A stretch of 64,000 bases of DNA from Gyromitra esculenta. Its lineage: Eukaryota > Ascomycota > Pezizomycetes > Pezizales > Discinaceae. The stretch covers positions 1,116,001 to 1,180,000 of the forward strand of contig JBCAML010000021.1 of assembly GCA_038503075.1 (NCBI GenBank), written 5' to 3'. Within the stretch, counting starts at the first letter, position 1. Every line of letters begins with the position of its first letter. The notes beneath the pieces were generated by a model. The model was given only the letters and a program-made list of their open reading frames with translations. It was not told the origin of the DNA and did not search any database. Shown here piece by piece: positions 34,463 through 46,708 of this stretch. A program made the translations under genes and the position numbers.

Positions 34463-35865
34463 TCATTCCATATGAGCCAAAACCTGAACCAACCCGCCGT
34501 TTTTCCCAAACAAAGCCATCCATGCCTCCCAATCCCAGTCTCTGTCACTATCGGTCAAGTCAATCAACAAGTTAGTGCCCAGCATTTTCACCGAGATACT
34601 AGTGAGGCGCTGGAGCTGGGCGGGAATGAGACGATGCTTTCGTGAGAGAACATCAAGGAAGTCGGTTATCGTGAACCCATCGGGAACGTGCATGAAGTGA
34701 CTAGTTGAGACCGCATCAGGGACGACGCTTGTTTGTAATGTAAGTGCTGGCCTTTTGTTTCGTATAATTGACAACTCCTTTATCACATCGCGCGAATCCA
34801 CAGTTACAACAAGGTCGCTTGTTGCTCTTTGGGATTCTTCTCCACCTCCAATAGAAGGCACTTCGGTTCGTTCTGTCTCAGGTAATCTCTCGACATCAAG
34901 ATCTGGCTGTGTGGGCGCATCTAAATTTGTAGGTACAGGGCTGGTATTTGAAAACCCGTATTTGTTTTTGTTGACTACGAGCGGGTAGGCGAATGATATA
35001 TTGCTAGGTTTAGCTTTTGTGGACACATCAGAACGTGCTGGAGATAGCCCTTGCGTGGATACTGAGGGAATTTTTTTCCAAGATGATTTGTTAGATGGTT
35101 CTGCATGTAACTTATTGTGGACCACATTCGCTCCTTTAAGTATCCAATGTCTCTGGGGGGTGCTTGAAATTCTAGGAGTGGTGTTTGCTGTTCGAGATGA
35201 TGCGATTGAAAAGCTTGATTGAGTGCTATTCAGTGCAGGAAATGAACGGTCTGTGCACTTAGCATTCCAACCAGATGGTGGCTGGGTCATTCGGCGTTTG
35301 CAAGGTGGCAGATTTTCCGATTGCGGTACGTTTGACAGGACGGAAACCTGAAGACCATGCTTTCCGAGTGCACTCTTTATATTCTTTGCGCTACGGTCCT
35401 TCGTCTTGCTTTGTTTCTCGAGTGATACCAACCAATTATCTCTTCCTTGACTCTTTGGGATGCTGCGCATAAGAAAGATACCATATTGCACCGTCTGTCT
35501 AACAAACATCCGAATCCTGCACTCTTAGTTAGCATTCACCTTATAAATTGAAGAACCAATGACGAGAATGCTGTGGAAGGTACACACTCAGCGCGATCTG
35601 GTTCCTCGTCACTTTGCTGCGAACTCCAAATTTCGTCTGTATTTCTACCCCAGAATTTCTCTGCGATACCGCTCTCAAGGTAGTCGTCCAAGCGATCTTC
35701 CCATATGTCACCGTGCGATTCTAGCCCCTCAGACAAGGTTCTATGTCTGGAGTCAAGGAGATCGGTGACGATGGTCTCCCAGAATGAAGACCATGTCCTT
35801 GGGCTCATTCTGGCCTTTTCGCATAATATTTCGGTCTTCTTGTCCTTGACTTGAAGAATATTCAT
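34463..35865 (-). CDS. Hypothetical protein, 443 aa, one coding intron
   Basis: Exon 1 is 35865-35588 and exon 2 is 35516-34463. The 71-nt intron runs from GTGTGT to GTGCAG with a TGCTAAC branch site; phase 2+1. A likely 5'-UTR intron runs from GTAAGT near 35913 to CCCGCAG directly before the ATG. Exon 1 encodes an acidic helical start rich in Trp and Asp/Glu; exon 2 is Ser/Thr/Pro-rich. The C-terminus looks folded: F-T-I-T-D-F-L-D-V-L, then L-L-I-D-L-T-D-S-D-R-D-W-D-W-E-A-W. A similar W-containing end occurs in the 365-aa protein at 58.7 kb. I do not recognise the family. No signal or membrane segment. Confidence 0.65.
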
Positions 35866-36082
35866 CCTGCGGGCAGGAAGGCGAGAGCGCTGCGAAGAAC
35901 GCGATATTGATGAACTTACTATCTTTCGAAGTAGGATAGCCAATTAGTTGGCTGTAGTGGATGAGACGCTTTCTTTTATTATATTAAAGTATTGTTGCAG
36001 ACTGCATGAGAAGCAAATCGGACGCGCCGCAAGGGGTTGACGCTAGCAGTCGCTGGCTTACGTGATAGGAGGCGTACCTGTA

Positions 36083-36250
36083 TGGCGCGAAGGGGTACAA
36101 GATTTGCAAAAAACATGTAGGGGTATAACGCGTGAAAGAGTAGCCTACTGGAAAGTACGAGTGAAGATTTCGTGTATACGCGGCCAACCTGAAATAGTGG
36201 TTGGCGTAAAGCGCTCGAGTTTTTTTGGTCGGGTCACAGGTTCAAGCCCT
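36083..36250 (+). repeat. tRNA-like dispersed repeat, copy C
   Basis: Plus-strand copy starting TGGCGCGA (36083-36090) and ending at B box GGTTCAAGCCC (36239-36249). The T-stem is perfect (ACAGG/CCTGT) and differs from copy A by a paired change. A T6 terminator follows at 36260-36265. The 77-nt 3' portion before the terminator has D-, anticodon- and T-arm-like parts but no matching acceptor 5' strand. Confidence 0.7.
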
Positions 36251-36716
36251 GTAAGATGCTTTTTTCTTTCGCGCACTCTACTTTACATGACCTTCATGCA
36301 GCCTTCAGTGTTGAACCACTTATATGCTAGAGCTCACCTATATGTTTCTACTCCTCAGCGGGACGGATACTAAGGTCTTAAGGGCCTATGTGCAACTTAA
36401 GTGTCGCGCACTGCTAGCAAGTCATGTGACCCGCAGATACCAACACACCACGTAGACTATGATTAACTCTTGGCTCATTCATATCTCCTACCCATACAGT
36501 ATCTGGCAGGATGCTATATTGAGGCTAGGAAGGAGACTAAGTCAGGGTAGGAAGCAATTTTATCCAACTCAAAGTTGTTTCCACATTCATCACTTCTCTT
36601 CATCATTAAATATCCTATATCATAGCTTCACATCTGCCTCGTTATCGAACAATATATCGACCTTCTTAAACATTTATCATCACACCTTTCGGAGCCTATC
36701 TGATACCTCCTACGTG

Positions 36717-37424
36717 ATGTTTATCCAGCCAGCTATGGCACTTATGGGCTGCCTGCCTTACTGGCTTATAGGCACCAACTGTCCAATCGATAATTCGATC
36801 ATCGATAATCCAAAAGAAATCATCAGCTCATCGCTAGCGGAATATCCTTTATCTGAAAATCGATTTGCGTTTTCTTTGCCTCCTGCGTTTCACATATTTA
36901 CCACAACGTGTCCACTCGTAGCTCAGTCCTCGCCTGAGGAAGTGATCCCAGTACTTGTTTTTCCTCCTCGAAGAGTAAAGCCAACCGCGAGAATCAACGA
37001 CCAAGCTCTCGTTTTCAGCACTGGCTCTTTGGTTTCTACAAACGCAAGAGTTACAATCAGCGAGGCATATGGACTACAAAATCAACGTTATTTTTGCGAG
37101 CTGTCAGAAGATTCACCTCAGCTTGGTGATGTGGTAGCAATGTGGAGCAAGATTGTTGACGTAGGCGTCGAGTGGTGCTGCACGTCTGGTGCTGGATGTA
37201 GCATCATTGGTGAATATAGAAGTGCCGAGGTTGCCTTATGTGCTCAGAGGGAGATATGTGTAAGGTGTTTCCATGTCAGTTTCGCGGTGGGAAGATTGAT
37301 GCGGTCCTGTGAAAAGAATCAGCAAGTCCAAGGCTCGCTTGGGACCAGGGAAACTCTCCAGAAGGATGGGATACCAGTCGTCCGGGTGGTACCGAGATCA
37401 AGATTTTATTTGGGAAACTCTTAA
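36717..37424 (+). CDS. Cysteine-rich, possibly secreted protein, 235 aa
   Basis: The open frame extends back to an ATG at 36459, but the first 86 codons look like leader. The ATG at 36717 gives a hydrophobic start (A-L-M-G-C-L-P-Y-W-L-I-G) that could be a weak signal peptide. The second half has regularly spaced cysteines, including C-C-T-S-G-A-G-C and I-C-V-R-C, ending R-L-M-R-S-C. This spacing, with an S-P then D-V motif after the first Cys, resembles small secreted cysteine-rich fungal proteins; I do not assign a family or activity. It could also be an unrelated intracellular protein. A charged tail of about 40 residues follows. Confidence 0.45.
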   Translation: MFIQPAMALMGCLPYWLIGTNCPIDNSIIDNPKEIISSSLAEYPLSENRFAFSLPPAFHIFTTTCPLVAQSSPEEVIPVLVFPPRRVKPTARINDQALVFSTGSLVSTNARVTISEAYGLQNQRYFCELSEDSPQLGDVVAMWSKIVDVGVEWCCTSGAGCSIIGEYRSAEVALCAQREICVRCFHVSFAVGRLMRSCEKNQQVQGSLGTRETLQKDGIPVVRVVPRSRFYLGNS

Positions 37425-38026
37425 GAGATTAAAGGTCTAGCTATTGAGCCTTTGGGCTACGCTATAGTTTGGCTATGGAGAAGGAACTGTAGTAGTAAGT
37501 AGATTATTGGTGGTCTCCTTTAAACAGCATCATCTCAAACGACTCGCACTGTCCTTTACTTGTAGACATGGGGGATTAATAGACTCTCCATTGCATTTTA
37601 TTTAGAGAATTTGAACAAAGAGTACCTCTAAAGCATTTTTATAGCGTGTAAGGCTATATCTGAAGAGGCCGTCCAACTTTGCTCAATAGACATAGCTAAA
37701 GGTAGCGAGTATTGCAGCTACCATTAATATCTATTGATATGTACTAGATTTCCTGCTCTTGTGGGAGCATTCGGCTAGAGAATAGTCTATGTCAATCAGT
37801 TCGATTGGTAACTCCAAGGGAACCAGATACAGCTAAAGCATACATTTTTTATTACCTATAATTAAATCACACGGCAACACATGATATTCATACTAACAAG
37901 GTAATCACAAACAGTATAAGGTGTAGTACTGAGACCCTAATCCCAGTGAGTTAAAATAAGCTCTAATTTTTCTAAAATATTTTGACAATCCTATTTGAGA
38001 CCCTTGCTCTCCTCTGATAATCGTCG
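37425..38026. other. No gene seen
   Basis: Convergent 3' flanks of the cysteine-rich gene (+) and the 665-aa gene (-). AT-rich with no supported frame. Confidence 0.4.
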
Positions 38027-40269
38027 TCAGCATCGTCTCCGCAGCGGCGGCTCCACAATCCCATAGTCCCGCTCCCGCGGTTGCGCCCGCATGCCTAAAT
38101 TGCCGGTAGGATCCTCACCATCAATGCCAAGCACTGCAGCATTAGATGCGGACCCTTCTGATTCGGTAATGTCCCAATGAACTTTCTTCTCGCGGGGCTC
38201 AAATTCGGCCGCAATTTTGTGCAAGCTTTCTCGTAGGCTATTGACGATGCTCTCAGGCTCACTGGTAGTACTATCGCTGTTCTTGTGGCTGCCAGATGTT
38301 GAACTTCCAGTATAGCTACGCGTGATAGTGATGACAATGTCATTGCCATGGCCACGGAGTTTTTCTATCTGCTGGGGTACTATCATCTGAGTCTGGCTAA
38401 CTGAGCGTGGCAGCTCCGGTGCATCATGCTGATAACGCGAAGGAACATGATCGTCGTGAAAATGATAGTTTTCGGGTGCTAGGGGTTCCAGTTTCGGAGC
38501 TGCAGGATCTTGTTTGGATTGAATTTGGTCTCCCCAATCCACTCCTGGACGGTCATCCAATATCGATTTGAAGGATTCATTTCCACTCGTCGTGTCCTCT
38601 GCAATATCTCTTCTAGGGTCATGCTCATATTCCCGCCCAACAGATGATTCGGAACCGGATGTCGTACTAATCGTATAAACAGTGGGGGGTGGAGGTCTAA
38701 ACGGACGCTGGTAATCCGGTGATCCCAGGACTCTTTCTGTCATGTATGGTCCCATAGTCCAAAGACGTGGTATCCTTCCATCATCATTCCCGGAGGGAGC
38801 TTGCCGTAGACCTTCAAGCGATGCAAACTTTCCCATGGGAGTGGATTTCCGGGCAGAAAACATTGTTTGATTGGGAAGTGCAGGTGCGCCTTCAATTGGA
38901 GACGAGGTGGGGGTAGGGGACTTGTAACTCACGGTAGCCGTATTTCCAGAAAAGATAGGGCTAAGGTTGAGCACTTCTGTGGGTTTCTGACTTTCTTCGC
39001 TTCCGAACTCAGCTAGAATATCGTCCGCCGGTGTGGATATCTCTTTCCCGATAAAACTCTCTGCTGTGATGGTTAGTCGAATCCCATCATCCAACGCACC
39101 TAGTCTTAACTCTCTGAACTAAAATTCATTTTATTATTGGGAGCCTTGTATGGCTACATGGCTAGAACCGCCAAAAATACCGGACGCATTTGATGATTGC
39201 AGGATTTAAGGGGATGAAATAGGATTTTTGGGAGTACAAACAATTTATTTCCTACGCATTCAAGAGCAAATATCGGAATGAAAGAATCACAACTCACCAG
39301 CACCTCTACCCTTTACAATACCCGCTCCATAACCTCGAACCCAGCGTTTTTCTTTCTCTTTGATTGCTTCCAATCGACGCTCGATATCCATTTCACGTTT
39401 CGACATCTCGAGCCTCATCGCAAAATTTTTCCTGCCTAGTTCCTCTTCAATTTCCGCCCTTATTTCTTGTCTAATCCTATTTTCTCTCTCTTTCTGGAAA
39501 GCTTGCTGTGCCGCAATTTCGGCAGCAATTTCAGCACGGATATGCCCGATCGACAACATGTTCGTCCTGCTGGCCTGTCTACTATGTTGAGGACTTGATA
39601 TGGCGCGTGGACTTTTTCCAACCCCATCCGGTGAAACCTTCATTTTGCCTATGCCAGCAGGCATGGTTTCATTGTAAGTTAGATAAGAACACCGCGAAAG
39701 GTGACGACAGCCATTTTGTATGTTTATGTTGATGGTAGTAGTACGAGGTATATTAGTCCCTTGGATTTCAGAATCTATAACTAGCTTTTTCCGGTCGCAT
39801 GGTGATTCGTATTCCCATTCGGTTTCTCGAAACTTCTTCAATGCGACTGGTCCACGCCGTGTATGAGCGCTAGCAAAGGTTGTTTCGTGTGCTGGGGGCG
39901 GTTGGCGGGCGGTTGATTGGAAGGCGGCACTCCCGGGACCATGAGAGAACTGGCAGGCACAATAGACATTGTCATACGGATGGCATGGCCGAGGATCCAC
40001 AAGATATGGTGGTGGATGGTAGAGCAGCGGTGAGGGGCTACATCAAAGTTAGCAATTATTTTTGATATAGAGAAGGGAACTTGCTAGATAGGAGCTCCAA
40101 GATCTACGGGGACAGGCGGTGGATGGAACCAGAGCGGCATTTTGAGATATTGATGATATTTCGCTTGTTCTGGTTGTTGTTGCTGCCTACCTCCACCTTG
40201 AGTGAGGTGGTCAGGATGGCCGGATAACGACATCTCTGCATTTCTGGCTCTCTTGGCACCTACATACAT
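38027..40269 (-). CDS. Hypothetical coiled-coil and Pro/Ser-rich protein, 665 aa
   Basis: Exons are 40269-40085, 40037-39298 and 39099-38027. Intron 1 is only 47 nt and is of GC-AG type: donor GCAAGT, branch TGCTAAC, acceptor GATGTAG, phase 2+1. Intron 2 (198 nt) runs from GTGAGT to GACTAG. The start is Gln/His/Pro-rich. Residues 227-294 form a Glu/Arg/Ile-rich helix (A-E-I-A-A-E-I-A-A-Q-Q-A-F then R-Q-E-I-R-A-E-I-E-E-E-L), a confident coiled coil. The remainder is Ser/Pro/Thr-rich with acidic stretches and a final R-R-R-C. Using an internal Met (residue 13) as start is possible. No signal or membrane part. I do not recognise it; a scaffold role is a guess. Confidence 0.7.
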
Positions 40270-41364
40270 CACCTATCACTCGAGTGTTTCAAATCTTATT
40301 TATGCACGGCGACACATTCTGCACTGGCTTATCCTTTCAATTCTACGTTCAAGATGTCTTTATCTTTGACTAGTTCTTTGATTTATGCTTCTTTCTCATC
40401 AATCTTATGTCGGTACTAATTTGAGACCCAAACTGTGCGCCTTTGTCTCCATACATACGCAAAGTACATACGCAATGCATCGTCTTGGTACGCACTTCAG
40501 CCACTGTATCCCTTTGTGACAGCTCACCAACTTCTCACTGACACGTATGACCTTAGTTTCCTCAAAAAATACCCCAAGGATTCTGCAGAGCAACTCTAGA
40601 CTCGCGGCATCCTGAATTTATGGCAAAGAGAGTTAAAGTAATCTCTGTTATTGGATAGCGGGTCAGGCCAAGATGTCACTCGAACATGAGCGAACCACAT
40701 ATGAAAGAAGTGGGAATCCAGTTGGGGACATAGTGTCCAAACTGATGTGGGGGTATTGCGCCCTAGACAAGGCAGCACCTATCTCGGGATGCACAATATA
40801 AACCACGAAATATCACTCCTCTGATTTCAGACACACGTGTATGATTGTAGGTTTCGTACACTCAGGATACAAAGTCATTTCACATGCACAGGCGTGGAGA
40901 GAAATTTAAGAGCAGAAGTTGGGCTTCCACAGAATAACACGTATATAGATTCCCAATTCCCGTTACAAGTGTTGATTCCCATAATAGTAATTCCTCTAAA
41001 TTCCATCTTGACAACGCGGCCCGGAAAATATCTGGCAATATAGCAATTTCTGAATGCTTTTCTCTACGATCTGATAATGCTCATGAGAGCCGCTGTAACA
41101 AATCAAGCAGTTTGCGACTAAGCAGGTGCAAAGAGCTTCTCATCGATTTCTCACAGAAGCCACAGGGAAGGTCAAAGCCTTTCCCCTAGCTTAATCAAAG
41201 AAGCTATCGATCTCCAACGTCGTAATGTACTAAATCCTTGCTTCCATTATTCTACCTTGCTTTCCTTAGGCTCTAACTTGTTTCACGGATCTCCCAGGAT
41301 GGGTAGGTATTTATTATAAGACACTGCCACCATGATTAGTATTAAAATTTGGATTTTTCAGTCC
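40270..41364. other. Divergent promoter region, no gene seen
   Basis: Lies between two genes pointing apart (665-aa gene on minus, F-box gene on plus). A TTTTTCAG acceptor-like site sits 5 nt before the F-box ATG and may end a leader intron. Confidence 0.4.
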
Positions 41365-42998
41365 ATGCGGACATCAGCTATGAAGAACCCTCCACCTAAA
41401 ATCGGAATTCTCGATCTCCCCCCGGAAATCACGACGATGATCGTCAGGAAGGTATGTTCAACATTTAATAGTTTCTTCTAAGGCCTAACCCTGACATCTC
41501 AATAGATTCCAAAAATTAAAACCTTGGGGTCCCTCAGATTCGTATCTCGTGCATTCAATGTTCACTTCTCCCCTTGGTTCTTTGATAACTTTATCTTAGA
41601 TTTCGACGCCACAGGATTTGCAAAGTGCAAAAGCGTGCTGCAAGCATTAATCACAAACCATATCTCTTCAATTACATACATTTCACGTGTAGAAATTATA
41701 AAACTAAAGACGCATACAGAGCAGCAGACATCAAAATCGTGCCAGGAATTCCACAGGCTGATAGACCACTTTGCTGCGCGGATCAGTTGCAATGGTTTAA
41801 ATTCTATCAGGTTTTACCCCAGAAATTCGTTGCTAATGAGTAGTCATTCTAACCAACATTTTCAGGTGGAATGTAAAATGTCACTGTACAAATGGCTTAT
41901 GCTTTCCTCTATCCACTATGCTTAGTAAATCTCAAATTTCGTTGCAGTCACTTCGATTATCATCTTCCAGCTCTCTGATGCTTCTGGAACTGTACCCGAC
42001 TAATGCATTCCCGAGATTGGAAACATTGTCTTTAACGAATATTACAAATCACATGATTCACACAGCTGTCGTGCATACACAGGACAGTCGTGTCTCAGAC
42101 ACATCATTACAACGATCAAGACTTAAGATTTTAAATTTCCAGCTCATTGATTCCGACGGATCCTGGCTAGGGCACTCCCTCTGCCAATCTCTTGACCTTT
42201 CAGTTTTAAGATCACTGAGATTGGAAAACTGCAAACGGTTTGGTGACATTTTGAAGCTCCTGCTGAGTACAAGGAGCACTAAAACACTTGCTTTCAAATC
42301 TCTTTTCCTGAAATTCGAAACGAACGTTGATGTGGTCGAAGAGTTTCTCTACAGCTTCCAGGGCCTTGAGGAAATATATTTGATATACGAAGACCCGGAT
42401 AGATACGTATCACTACAAGCCGTGGCTCATCACGGCAAAACTCTAAAAAGACTAATTTACGACGCATGGCAGCGATCGTCCGTTGGCGGTTGGCGCAGCG
42501 GGATCTGGGAGCTCATCCCTTCGGAAATCAAACTTTTGACATCAGCTTGCCCGAAGCTTATTGAGTTAGGAACCCTCATCTCCTGGTCTTCGCCCCGGGT
42601 AAGCTTCTGTAATCATTCTTAATTCTGTCTCTCTAACGAATACTCAAATACAGTATCTCACTGCGGTGAAATCACACTGCTTCGTGAAACGACTTCAGAC
42701 CCTCCAAATTGGGGTTTATTACAACGTGTCAGAGCAATATGCCCATGTGCAACCTCGTAAGCAGGATGCACAAATCTTTGCAGATATAATGCAGGAAAAC
42801 TGTGATCAGTGCAGTATGCCTTCTAATCTTAAGGTCATCGCTATGGGCAGAGCAAATATAAAACCAAAGCATAGGTCGATATACTATGTTGACAGATTCA
42901 AAACGTTATTTGGTGGGACAAAGTCATTTATCACCGAAGTCGGACAAGAGGAGATCAGAAACTTGGTAGAAGACATTGAAATACTCTCTATAGAATAA
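41365..42998 (+). CDS. F-box protein with leucine-rich C-terminal part, 489 aa
   Basis: Exons are 41365-41451, 41506-41810, 41866-42598 and 42654-42998; introns are 54, 55 and 55 nt and all keep phase. The second intron is confirmed by frame: only its removal joins the first and second open frames. F-box proteins are the substrate-receptor subunits of SCF ubiquitin ligases. The F-box spans about residues 14-55 (I-L-D-L-P-P-E-I-T-T-M-I-V-R-K then R-F-V-S-R-A-F-N). The rest alternates L-x-x-L-x-L strands (L-R-S-L-R-L-E-N-C) in the manner of degenerate fungal leucine-rich repeats. Such genes are common, variable families in filamentous fungi; the target is unknown. No signal peptide. Confidence 0.85.
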
Positions 42999-44148
42999 AT
43001 ACAGCATTTTATTTTCTTTATCTCAGGCTTAGTTCAGATTTTGTAGCCCCGCCCCAGGAGAGGCACCTTGTGACTATAAATCAATTTTAGATCGGCCACA
43101 GCAACCCGCGATGTGTTTCTGCAAATTTGATAGACTATAGCGACTCTAAATGCAGCCTCTGATTATTCACAAGGCCAAATACACTGTGAAGACAGAAATT
43201 CTTAGAAACAACCCTAAATTTGACAACCCTGGTTGGGATGAGCTCTAGGCCATACATCACACTGCGCTCCGCCGTGGAATATACGTACGTTTGAGTACAA
43301 TAATTAACCATATCCAGGTACCTAACACCCAAAACCTTCTTATGTGACTGACTGCGTTGCAACGATTAAAGTTTCCACGATGTTACCGTATGAATCCAGT
43401 TTGGATTTAATGGCTGTATGACAGCATTTCCGAAGCGTTCCGCGATCTCTCGGTGCTACAAGAACACGACATCACTGTACTTATGGCAGGCATAACACGT
43501 CCCATATGTGAGGGTAAAATTGCAGTAGCTCCAGCGGCGACGAGATTAAGACGAAAATGCTTTTCTAATTCCTTATACATCTTCCTTTTGCAGAGCCACG
43601 CAAAGACAAGTTCCCGACATCAGATTTACAATTTCTTATTTCGGTGATCTCCTTAACACTTGGGCTCTTGATCAACTACATGTACCCGCAGCGAAATACC
43701 CAATGCATCCCTCGAAGACATACTTCCCTACGATACTCGGTTTGGATAACAAACGAAAGACCATTGTTCCACAAAACCAGTGCAGTAATTTTCCATTTCT
43801 TGTCTTCCCACCCAGTGTGTGGACCGATCATAATGGTACCAAACGGAATCTAGCAGAATGCGGATAGCTCGCACACAAAGTTTTGGACATATCTCCCACG
43901 CGAGTTACATTACTCTCGAAGGTTCTCAATTATACTACATACACGAGGATCGAGTGGTCCACACAAGAAAAGTTTAATTGTTCTTGGGAGTACACTATAA
44001 TCTATTCTTCCCTTCCCCTCCCCTTCGTCATCAACGTCCAACACACCGTCAAAGAATATATATCAAACAAACTCGGCAGTCATCCCCAGGTGCTACTTCA
44101 TCCCATCACCGCTTCTAATACACACGTTCTCTACATCTATCACTCACG
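42999..44148. other. No gene seen
   Basis: 3' flank of the F-box gene and promoter of the secreted-protein gene. A CT-rich tract lies about 130 bp before the latter's ATG. No supported frame. Confidence 0.4.
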
Positions 44149-44810
44149 ATGCTTTTCAATTTGGTAATTGCATGCTTTGCATACTTTACGTTTTTCGTGG
44201 CTGCTCAGGTACACAATCCTCCTTATCTCGATGTTTCTCATTTCCTTACAGTTCTCAGAGCACGATTTGCACCCCAGCCCCAGGGGTCCGCAAAACTCAC
44301 GTCATCACCTTTGATGACCTCGACACCTCCGTCCAATTAGTCATGCCCGTACCTCCCACGTACAATTGGCTTGCTTTCCATCCGTCTTGGGAAGTGACTC
44401 GAAATGGCTCTGGTCTTCCATTTAAGCCAAACTCACTATACAACGCACTTGTTTCCCCACCTGTCGTCAACACCACTACCGCTGAATTTACGAGCGTCTG
44501 CTCCAACGAGCCCTTTGATATTCTTTCCCTCTGGATCATCGGCTGTTGGTCCATGCCCCGTTATTTCCCTAGTGATGCGGCCTGCACGGTCACGTTCACT
44601 GGGACAAAGGTTGATGGAACTACCGTCACCTGGGAAAGACCAGTCCGCAAAACGCAGATGGAGATTATCCAGTTCGCAACCAGTAGAGGTTTCACAGGTT
44701 TGAGGAAACTTCATATGAAGTCTAGATTTGGGTCTAGAAACGAGACTCTTGGGAGGATTGCGTTGGATGATATTGTCATCGCGAGGCAGGATGGAAGAGT
44801 TTCTTGCTAG
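44149..44810 (+). CDS. Secreted beta-sandwich-like protein, 203 aa
   Basis: Exon 1 (44149-44208, 20 codons) encodes a signal peptide ending F-F-V-A-A-Q. A 50-nt intron (GTACAC to TTCTCAG) leads to exon 2 (44259-44810); phase 0. A closer CAG acceptor (TTACAG) gives a quick stop and is rejected. The mature part starts with a Cys and V-I-T-F-D-D-L. It then has P-P-T-Y-N-W-L-A-F, a pair of Cys, T-V-T-F-T-G-T-K-V-D-G, and a closing L-D-D-I-V-I. This order of strands and the D-D motifs resemble fungal secreted carbohydrate-binding-like beta-sandwich proteins. That resemblance is by pattern only; ligand and role are unknown. Confidence 0.7.
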
Positions 44811-45838
44811 ATACTCGTCACATGTTACACTTCTTGCCTTATGGGCTAGAGGTGCTAGGTTTGGTTTTCAATGGTTGTTTGGAGATTTGTGGTTGCTATG
44901 TGAGGTTGTAGAACCTTTGTCGGAGGGTTTCTTGTTCTGCTACCGACACCCTCGATGATAATTTTCATCCACGATATTGACCCCATATAAGTTTGCTAAT
45001 CCTCAAAATACTTTTCTTCAATCATTTTCTTCAAACTAGACATTAACAATTGTCACTCGGCTGTGGCTTTTGAATTTCCTTTACTCTTGGCTCCTAAAGA
45101 AATACCGAGAATTTGTTTGCAATGCATACCAAATATATCAATCGTGCCTGTAATAAAAAGAGAATCACTGATAGCATCTCTATATGGTATTCCCCACTAA
45201 ATATCTGTTCGGATGCATGTATCCGTTCCTAAATCCGGCATTTTCGATATACCGCGCATCCCACAATACATAATTTCATGCTGGTATTAAAGCCGGAAAT
45301 ACGCATAAACTATGTGACCCCGACCGAAACCCTGATGGCCAATTCTTTAATCGATCGGTATATTTGGTCCACTAAATTCTTAACCACACGGACCGTCAAT
45401 CCCAGTGTGTTGTAGCTGTAGCGTCGCCAAACTCCTGAACACGCGAATACTCCAGCGCACCCGATACAAAAAAATTACTACCGTTAGCTAGTAGTACTCC
45501 TCCTTTTGAAAGTATTAACAAAATAGCTTTAGCTTAATGTCCCACGGGGGAAGAAATTCTTTTATATAACCTAATATACAGAGGAGTCGACGGCTACCTA
45601 CGTCGGCATTATTTCCGCAAGCACAGTGCAGAACCCCACAAAGCAGAGCTAGCGAAGACGTCCCGGCACAGCCCGAAATGATCCCATTCCCAATGTTCTT
45701 TGTGTTCTTCGGCAGGGCGTATTCCCATGTTGTTGCAGAGAGAGCAATACGTAAGACAGTACTCACCTCTGCATGAGATACGATCCTTTCCGATAAAGAG
45801 AAATACACGTATCGATCCCAACACAAACCCCCCCCACC
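44811..45838. other. No gene seen
   Basis: AT-rich spacer with a C8 run at 45828-45837. Frames at 45515-45953 overlap each other and are not supported. Confidence 0.4.
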
Positions 45839-46048
45839 CTAGGAGGCGGGGGCAGAAGCGATGACGGGATGCGACATTGGATCTACCGAACGGTAATAAA
45901 TGAGGAATCGCATCACATCTATCAATAGCAGCATAACCAAAAGAAACACACATTGAGGGGTGGTTTGCTTCTCCAACTGCACGAGAGTGGTCATGACATT
46001 TTCTTTGCAGAACCGTTGCCCATCATCAACATTGCTTGGGTTGGTCAT
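45839..46048 (-). CDS. Possible small single-span membrane protein, 69 aa
   Basis: ATG at 46048 in the edge of an ATTG tandem repeat. The frame has one strong hydrophobic helix (C-V-F-L-L-V-M-L-L-L-I-D-V-M) flanked by a Lys/Gln N-side and a basic-then-polar C-side. A TATATAT box lies about 45 bp upstream on the minus strand. There is no family match I recognise, and an ORF this short could arise by chance. Confidence 0.3.
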   Translation of the reverse strand: MTNPSNVDDGQRFCKENVMTTLVQLEKQTTPQCVFLLVMLLLIDVMRFLIYYRSVDPMSHPVIASAPAS

Positions 46049-46068
46049 TGATTGATTGATTGATTGAT
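46047..46068. repeat. ATTG microsatellite
   Basis: Five to six tandem ATTG units. It overlaps the start of the possible 69-aa ORF. Confidence 0.8.
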
Positions 46069-46708
46069 TCAAGCGACTATTAAAGCGATATATATAGAGG
46101 AGGGGACTCTATATCGCTTTCCCGGGGGGGGATGGTTTGCGATGCGTTCTGGTAAATTCTGAGGGCGTGACGGAGTATACTTGGTATGCGCTGCTACCTT
46201 CCTCTCCAACTTCAAGCGTGTTCTGCCGCTCATTTGTGAGAGGATATATACTGAAAGGAGGGTCTGGAATAGTGTAACAGATATATTCAGACTGGTTGCG
46301 AGGGTCACGAATGTGGACTTGTTTACCTAATAAATAGCCAGTACCTTAAAATCACTCTGTATCACTCGTTTTTGTTCGCGGTGCGAGAATGTTGGCGTTT
46401 TGGACCACGATCGAGTGTTATTTGAGTTTATGATACCGAATGGGGTACAGGCGAGAATAGGCCGTATATATACAGTAGATTGTCCAATAGAAAGCTCCCA
46501 AAAGCCGTCAGGCAATCAAAGATCCGCACGGGTGAAGCTCTAGTGCTATTAGGACGCAATACCTCTAGTTCCAACAGAGTATCTGTCTGTGCTTCTTATT
46601 CCCTACATACTCATGATTGCTAAATAGGTCTGAAAGTAACTACATTCATAGTTTCTAAGCAATTTCCCTTATTGCTACCTCCATCTTCGCCACCTTCTTC
46701 GCCAGCTT

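Noticed and set aside
36062..36373. 103-codon frame over tRNA-like copy C, and similar frames over copies A, B and D
   Set aside because: These peptides arise because the repeat itself is translated in one frame; the tRNA-like structure explains the conservation better.
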